Part shown: positions 43,551 through 47,840 of the stretch, one piece after another
How the letters are laid out: every line of letters starts with the position of its first letter
Numbering within the stretch: position 1 is the first letter of the stretch
Source: Allosediminivita pacifica
GTDB lineage: Bacteria; Pseudomonadota; Alphaproteobacteria; Rhodobacterales; Rhodobacteraceae
Direction of reading: 5' to 3'
NCBI RefSeq assembly: GCF_003054175.1
Contig: NZ_QBKN01000032.1
Location: 1-47,840, forward strand
DNA: 47,840 nucleotides
Program-made: the position numbers and the translations under genes
Notes under the pieces: generated by a model
What the model saw: the letters and a program-made list of their open reading frames with translations, nothing else
What the model was told of the DNA's origin: nothing
Database searches by the model: none

Positions 43551-44189
43551 ATGCTTTCGATCTACGCACTGACCTGGCTGGGTGTGCTGGCCGCGCAGGT
43601 TTCCCCCGGACCCAACCTTGCCGCCGTTGCCTCGGTCGGCATCGCGCAGGGCCGGCGCCCGGCGCTTTGCGTGGTGACCGGGATCTCTTCGGGGATGCTG
43701 GTCTGGTCGATGGCCACGGCGCTTGGGCTCGGGGCGCTGATCGAGGCCTTTCCGCTGTCGCTGCTGGCCCTGAAGCTCGTGGGCGGGGCCTACCTGCTTT
43801 TCCTCGGGATCAAGGCGGCGCGGGCCACGCTGCGCGGCGGCGGGCGGGCCACGGTTTCGCCCGAGGCGCGGCCGCTGACGGATGCGGAGGCGTGGCAGCG
43901 CGGGATTCTGGTCCTGCTCACCAATCCCAAGGCGGCGCTCATGTGGGCGGCGGTGGCGTCGTTCCTGTTCGGGCAGGGACTGAGCGCCTGGCATGTGCTG
44001 GCCTTCGGGCCGATGGGCGCGCTGTCGGGGCTGGTGATCTACGGGACCTACGCGCTGCTGTTCTCGACCGGGATGGCCATGCGGGGCTACGCGCGGTTCG
44101 CCCGCTGGTTCGAGGGCGTCTTCGCGGGTGCCTTCGGCGCGATGGGGGCAAGCCTGCTCTGGGCTGGGGTGCGCGAAGCGCGGCAGTGA
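43551..44189 (+). CDS. LysE/RhtB-family amino-acid exporter
   Basis: A 212-aa inner-membrane exporter with six hydrophobic segments. The N-terminal AAQVSPGPNLAAVASVGIAQGRR carries the family SPGPN motif, then LGIKAARATL and the LLTNPKAALMW loop. GGAGGAGAGG lies just before the ATG at 43551. It probably exports an amino acid or a related metabolite; the substrate cannot be read. Confidence 0.9.
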   Translation: MLSIYALTWLGVLAAQVSPGPNLAAVASVGIAQGRRPALCVVTGISSGMLVWSMATALGLGALIEAFPLSLLALKLVGGAYLLFLGIKAARATLRGGGRATVSPEARPLTDAEAWQRGILVLLTNPKAALMWAAVASFLFGQGLSAWHVLAFGPMGALSGLVIYGTYALLFSTGMAMRGYARFARWFEGVFAGAFGAMGASLLWAGVREARQ

Positions 44190-44236
44190 GGCGGCTTTCG
44201 GGCGCCGCTTCCCGGGGCTTCGCCCGCTCGTCGCTA

Positions 44237-44259
44237 AAAACATGCTCCCAGCATGTTTT
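44237..44259 (+). terminator. hairpin terminator of the LysE gene
   Basis: A perfect 10-bp stem AAAACATGCT/AGCATGTTTT with loop CCC ends in TTTT, 47 nt after the exporter stop. Confidence 0.75.
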
Positions 44260-44286
44260 CCGGGCGCTCCTCGCCCCTCACCCTAT

Positions 44287-44308
44287 CCCTCTCCCCCCCG
44301 GGAGAGGG
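44287..44308. repeat. GC-rich inverted repeat, copy 3
   Basis: CCCTCTCCC pairs with GGGAGAGGG around loop CCCC, preceded by CTCACCCTAT. Copy 1 is likewise preceded by CTCACCCCGG. It sits in the 411-nt region before nrdJ. No cobalamin-riboswitch core or NrdR box was recognised in the rest of that region. Confidence 0.65.
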
Positions 44309-44600
44309 GACCTGTTGCGGCATGTGTCGTGGTGGCCCGCTCAATGGGGTGATGCAGTGGCACCGCACAAGAATGCCCCAAGGTCTGGTGTCCCGCTTGC
44401 GAAAACTGACCAGTACTTGTAGCGAAGCGGTTGCCCGAGGAAGTGGCTTGCTGTAGCTTCTTTCTTCTCCACCGACCGGAATCAAAACCACCGAACGACG
44501 AGGGGCCGTCGCCTTGCGACACCCGCCCCGCCCATGCCACTCTGCGTCCCCTGACGCCGCCCCGACACGCCTGACGACCCCACAAAGACGAGTAGCTGCC

Positions 44601-46889
44601 ATGACCCGCTTTGCCGCCCCCATCGCCGAACAGATCTGGGACATGAAATATCGCCTCAAGGAGGCGGACGGGACGCCCGTCGACGGGACCGTGGAGGACA
44701 GCTGGCGCCGGATCGCGCGCGCGCTCGCAGCCGAGGAAAAGAACCCCGAGCAGTGGGAAGACCGCTTCTACGACGCGCTGGCGGACTTCAAGTACCTGCC
44801 CGCGGGCCGGATCACGGCGGGCGCCGGTACGGCGCGGTCGGTGACGCTGTTCAACTGCTTCGTCATGGGCACGGTGCCCGACACGATGGCGGGCATCTTC
44901 GACATGCTGAAGGAAGCCGCGCTGACTATGCAGCAGGGTGGCGGGATCGGCTACGACTTCTCGACCATCCGCCCGCGCGGCGCGATGGTGCACGGCGTGG
45001 CCGCCGACGCCAGCGGGCCGCTGAGCTTCATGGACGTCTGGGACGCCATGTGCCGCACGATCATGTCGGCGGGCTCGCGCCGGGGCGCGATGATGGCGAC
45101 CATGCGCTGCGATCACCCCGACATAGAGGCCTTCATCGAGGCGAAGTCCGACAGCGCGCGGCTGCGCATGTTCAACCTGTCGGTGCTGGTGACGGATGCC
45201 TTCATGGAGGCGGTCAAGGCGGACGGGTCCTGGGACCTTGTCTTCGACGGCAAGATCTACCGCACGGTCGAGGCGCGCGACCTGTGGAACCGCATCATGC
45301 AGGCGACCTACGATTACGCCGAGCCGGGCGTGATCTTCATCGACCGCATCAACGAGAAGAACAACCTGAGCTACTGCGAGACCATCGCGGCCACCAATCC
45401 CTGCGGCGAGCAGCCCCTGCCGCCCTACGGCGCCTGCCTGCTGGGCTCGATCAACCTGGCGCGGCTGGTGGACAAGCCCTTCGAGGAGGGCGCGGGGATC
45501 TCGGACGAGGCGCTGGACGGGCTGGTCGCGACCGCCGTGCGGATGATGGACAACGTGGTCGACGTGTCGCGCTTCCCGCTGGAGCAACAGGCCGAGGAGG
45601 CGCGCAACAAGCGCCGGATCGGGCTGGGCGTGACGGGGCTTGCCGATGCGCTGCTGATGATGGGGCTGCGCTATGGCTCGGAAGAGGCCGCGGCCAAGAC
45701 CGAGGACTGGCTGAAGCGCATCGCGCGGGCCGCCTACCTCGCGTCGGTGGAGCTGGCCAAGGAGAAGGGGCCCTTCCCGCTGTTCGAGGCGGAGCCCTAC
45801 CTTGCAAGCGGCACCATGATGGAGATGGACGAGGACGTGCGCGAGGCGGTCCGCGAGCACGGCATCCGCAACGCGCTGCTGACCTCGATCGCGCCGACGG
45901 GGACGATCTCGCTTTACGCCGGGAACGTGTCGTCGGGGATCGAGCCGGTCTTTGCCTACAGCTACACCCGGAAGGTGCTGCAGAAGGACGGGACGCGGAC
46001 CGAGGAAGAGGTCGTCGATTACGCGGTGCAGATGTGGCGCGACAAGTTCGGCGATGCCGACCTGCCGGCGCATTTCGTGAACGCGCAGGTGCTGCCGCCC
46101 GAGGATCACGTCCGCATGCAGGCCGCGGCGCAAAAGTGGGTGGATTCGTCGATCTCGAAGACCATCAACTGCCCCGAGGACATCAGCTTCGAAGGCTTCA
46201 AGAACGTCTACATGCAGGCCTACGAGACGGGCTGCAAAGGCTGCACCACCTACCGCCCGAACGACGTGACCGGGTCGGTGCTGTCGGTGTCGGAGAAGAC
46301 CGAGGCCACGCCCGCCGAGACGCCGGAACTGGCGCAGGAGGCGAGCGAGGGCGCCGAGGTGGTCTACATGTCCGAGCCGCTTGACCGGCCGCAGGCGCTC
46401 GAGGGGGCGACCTACAAGCTCAAGTGGCCCGACAGCGAACACGCGATCTACCTCACCATCAACGACGTGGTGATCGGCGGCCACCGGCGGCCCTTCGAGG
46501 TCTTCATCAACTCCAAGAACATGGAGCATTTCGCCTGGACCGTGGCGCTGACGCGCATGATCTCGGCCGTGTTCCGGCGCGGCGGCGACGTGTCCTTCGT
46601 GGTCGAGGAGCTGAAGGCCGTCTTCGATCCGCGCGGCGGCGCCTGGGTGCAGGGCAAGTACATCCCCTCGATCCTGGCGGCCATCGGCGGCGTCATCGAG
46701 CGCCACATGATCGCGATCGGTTTCCTGGAAGGGGAGGGCAAGGGCTTGAAGACGGATCCAACGGCCAAGGTCGTGGGCCTGGAAACCGGCCGCCCCGGCA
46801 AGGCCTGCCCCTCCTGCGGCCAGTTTGAGCTGCAGATGGTGGAAGGCTGCATGACCTGCATGAGCTGCGGCCACTCGAAGTGCGGGTGA
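44601..46889 (+). CDS. nrdJ: class II (B12-dependent) ribonucleotide reductase
   Basis: A 762-aa adenosylcobalamin-dependent reductase making dNTPs with or without oxygen. An early FNCFVMG, the substrate/radical segment NPCGEQPLPPYGACLLGSIN (radical Cys in NPCGE), APTGTISLYAG and KTINCPEDISFEGFKN are visible. The C-terminus ends with a Cys-rich tail CPSC...CMTCMSC, typical of this NrdJ group and likely metal-binding or redox-active. The start at MTRFAAPIAEQIW is chosen; a longer frame of 29 codons lies in leader DNA. A strong terminator lies 132 nt downstream. Confidence 0.96.
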   Translation: MTRFAAPIAEQIWDMKYRLKEADGTPVDGTVEDSWRRIARALAAEEKNPEQWEDRFYDALADFKYLPAGRITAGAGTARSVTLFNCFVMGTVPDTMAGIFDMLKEAALTMQQGGGIGYDFSTIRPRGAMVHGVAADASGPLSFMDVWDAMCRTIMSAGSRRGAMMATMRCDHPDIEAFIEAKSDSARLRMFNLSVLVTDAFMEAVKADGSWDLVFDGKIYRTVEARDLWNRIMQATYDYAEPGVIFIDRINEKNNLSYCETIAATNPCGEQPLPPYGACLLGSINLARLVDKPFEEGAGISDEALDGLVATAVRMMDNVVDVSRFPLEQQAEEARNKRRIGLGVTGLADALLMMGLRYGSEEAAAKTEDWLKRIARAAYLASVELAKEKGPFPLFEAEPYLASGTMMEMDEDVREAVREHGIRNALLTSIAPTGTISLYAGNVSSGIEPVFAYSYTRKVLQKDGTRTEEEVVDYAVQMWRDKFGDADLPAHFVNAQVLPPEDHVRMQAAAQKWVDSSISKTINCPEDISFEGFKNVYMQAYETGCKGCTTYRPNDVTGSVLSVSEKTEATPAETPELAQEASEGAEVVYMSEPLDRPQALEGATYKLKWPDSEHAIYLTINDVVIGGHRRPFEVFINSKNMEHFAWTVALTRMISAVFRRGGDVSFVVEELKAVFDPRGGAWVQGKYIPSILAAIGGVIERHMIAIGFLEGEGKGLKTDPTAKVVGLETGRPGKACPSCGQFELQMVEGCMTCMSCGHSKCG

Positions 46890-47745
46890 AGCGGTGGTGA
46901 TGGATGTAAGTCAGAGAAAGCAGATGAATGCGCAAACGGAAGCATAAGTCTGCGCAAGGGGTGTCAAGGCCCAATTGCCCTTCGCCGTGCTCTTGATCTG
47001 ATCGACAAGGCTCAATGATCGAAACCCCGGGGCTGGTGCCCCGGGGTTTTCCTTTGATGGCTTTGGTTCTGCCGGGCGCGGCCGATCCGGGGGCTCAGGT
47101 CCGCTGTGTTCGTCGTCGCCTCGCCAGGTCTGCAAATATGCCAAGCGTTTGACCTGATGTATGACGAGGGACCCGCCAGGATCTGCTGAGGCACCCTGCT
47201 GGAGACTCTTGGGGCCAACGCCCGGCCATCCCGACCATGGCATTCGATCTGTTGGATTGAGGCACAGGCCCAGGCCAATCACTTCAGGCATGTCTCGGAC
47301 GGTCGGGGCGTGCAAACCAAGACAGCACCCGCCGGACCCCACAGCCAGGATCGGGATAAGATGGCTGCTCACCAAGACCTTCGCGAGACTGGCCTGAACA
47401 AGGCCGCGGAGGTTGCTGCGTATGGTCATGCCCGAAGCCGGGCATCGCACGCGGCCTCCAAAGCCCGCCCCGCGCCCGACAGCTTTTCATCCAGGACGGG
47501 GAGCGGCGCCGAGCATGCGCGGTCACAGCAACAGTGCGACTGAGATGAGGCTAAGACTCTAAGGGGGGCGGCAGCGGTCTAGGACTCTTCCTAACGCAAT
47601 GCTTGGCTTCAGGCAGTGGGACGCCCAGGGGCGAAGCGCGCACAGAAACTGGTATAAGGCGTCCACTTACACTCCTGGAGCGCGACCGTATGTGACGAGA
47701 AACAGAGCGCTTGAGACCAAATGCGCGCGATCGTCCCCATTTTTG
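46890..47745. other. gene-poor junction region before the IS66 end
   Basis: 856 nt without a convincing gene. Frames up to 179 codons exist on the minus strand but have no recognisable motif or start signal. It holds the terminator at 47022-47050. At 47656-47670 AAGGCGTCCACTTAC resembles an insertion-sequence terminal repeat reading outward to the right, so older mobile-element remnants are possible here. Confidence 0.45.
47022..47050 (+). terminator. strong intrinsic terminator downstream of nrdJ
   Basis: A perfect 12-bp stem AAACCCCGGGGC/GCCCCGGGGTTT with loop TGGT ends in TTTT. It can also act from the other strand because of the AAA at its left. Confidence 0.9.
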
Positions 47746-47840
47746 GTAACCGACCGGTTGATACCGTCGCCTGATCCTACGACTTCCAGTTCCACGGGAG
47801 CAGTTCGTCGAGGCGGTTGATCTTGTGATCGTGGATACGG
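47746..47840 (-). mobile_element. IS66-family insertion sequence, one end only
   Basis: The right edge carries the tnpC 3' end of an IS66-type element. Outside its stop codon the sequence GTAACCGACCGGTTG (from 47746) looks like the inward-reading GTAA terminal repeat of the family. The element continues beyond the window, so the other end, target duplication and intactness cannot be seen. Confidence 0.7.
47777..47840 (-). CDS. tnpC: IS66 family transposase TnpC, C-terminal fragment
   Basis: Translating the minus strand up to the stop at 47779-47777 gives 20 codons ending HKINRLDELLPWNWKS. The segment RLDELLPWNW is the invariant C-terminus of IS66 TnpC transposases. The rest of the gene lies outside the window. 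Confidence 0.85.
   Translation of the reverse strand, partial: RIHDHKINRLDELLPWNWKS

Noticed and set aside
44309-44600. Cobalamin riboswitch or NrdR boxes before nrdJ
   Set aside because: A B12-dependent enzyme makes this plausible, but I found neither the conserved riboswitch core nor paired NrdR boxes by eye. A covariance-model search would decide.
44283-46874. 863-codon open frame antisense to nrdJ
   Set aside because: It is a His/Arg/Asp-rich shadow of a highly conserved gene in GC-rich DNA; it has no motif and no start signal.
46911-47450. 179-codon minus-strand frame after nrdJ
   Set aside because: No motif, no ribosome binding site, and it runs through the strong terminator at 47022-47050.
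1-47840. CRISPR array or other regularly spaced direct repeats
   Set aside because: No series of equal repeats with unique spacers was seen on either strand.

Overview
The window is a GC-rich chromosomal segment of an alphaproteobacterium, almost certainly a member of Rhodobacteraceae (Roseobacter-type). The clues are the frcBCAK fructose cassette with a divergent ROK regulator, the PCMT-tolC-PopZ (DUF2497) run, a DUF6280-type small protein, DUF1489, the hisS-hisZ-hisG operon, the class II ribonucleotide reductase NrdJ, and very compact ATGA-coupled operons. Apart from an IS66 fragment at the right edge and a gene-poor stretch beside it, it reads as core or near-core genome.

Layout. 1-523: no secure gene. 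524-5514: fructose-type ABC importer frcB-frcC-frcA-frcK (minus strand), divergent from its ROK regulator. 5526-5702: a 58-aa zinc-ribbon protein. 5840-6424: YceI. 6421-12646: six minus-strand genes, each overlapping the next by 4 nt: CDP-alcohol phosphotransferase, UPF0104 flippase-like protein, LtaS-like membrane sulfatase/transferase, solute-binding protein and two MalFG-type permeases. This is the strongest candidate for an undescribed system. 13124-17136: tRNA-Cys, a DUF883/holin-like stress pair, PCMT, TolC, PopZ-like. 17216-20744: DUF6280, EF-P, fructosamine kinase, YgfZ, glycosyltransferase. 20741-26834: MsbA-like exporter with a phosphatase, a class V aminotransferase, a small membrane protein, a HisC-like aminotransferase, an NAD(P)-binding protein. 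26931-34001: LolC-LolD, cytochrome c, lipoprotein, homoserine dehydrogenase, GlpX, RecJ. 34138-39786: tRNA-Glu, a chemoreceptor, hisS-hisZ-hisG. 39787-46889: ABC1 kinase, YghU, YdcF/DUF218, DUF1489, LysE exporter, NrdJ. 46890-47840: strong terminator, gene-poor DNA, then the end of an IS66-family element running out of the window.

Signals beyond genes. A 43-nt element ending in a 19-nt palindrome occurs upstream of both hisS and the DUF1489 gene. Three GC-rich hairpins of similar sequence lie between 42.6 and 44.3 kb. hisS contains an internal stretch with codon use unlike its flanks. The chemoreceptor ends in a CheR-docking-type pentapeptide. A GGAAC-N17-GTT general-stress-type promoter precedes the DUF883 gene. 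Three convergent gene pairs meet at overlapping or abutting stop codons.

All functions are assigned from recognisable motifs and family knowledge. No database search was possible.
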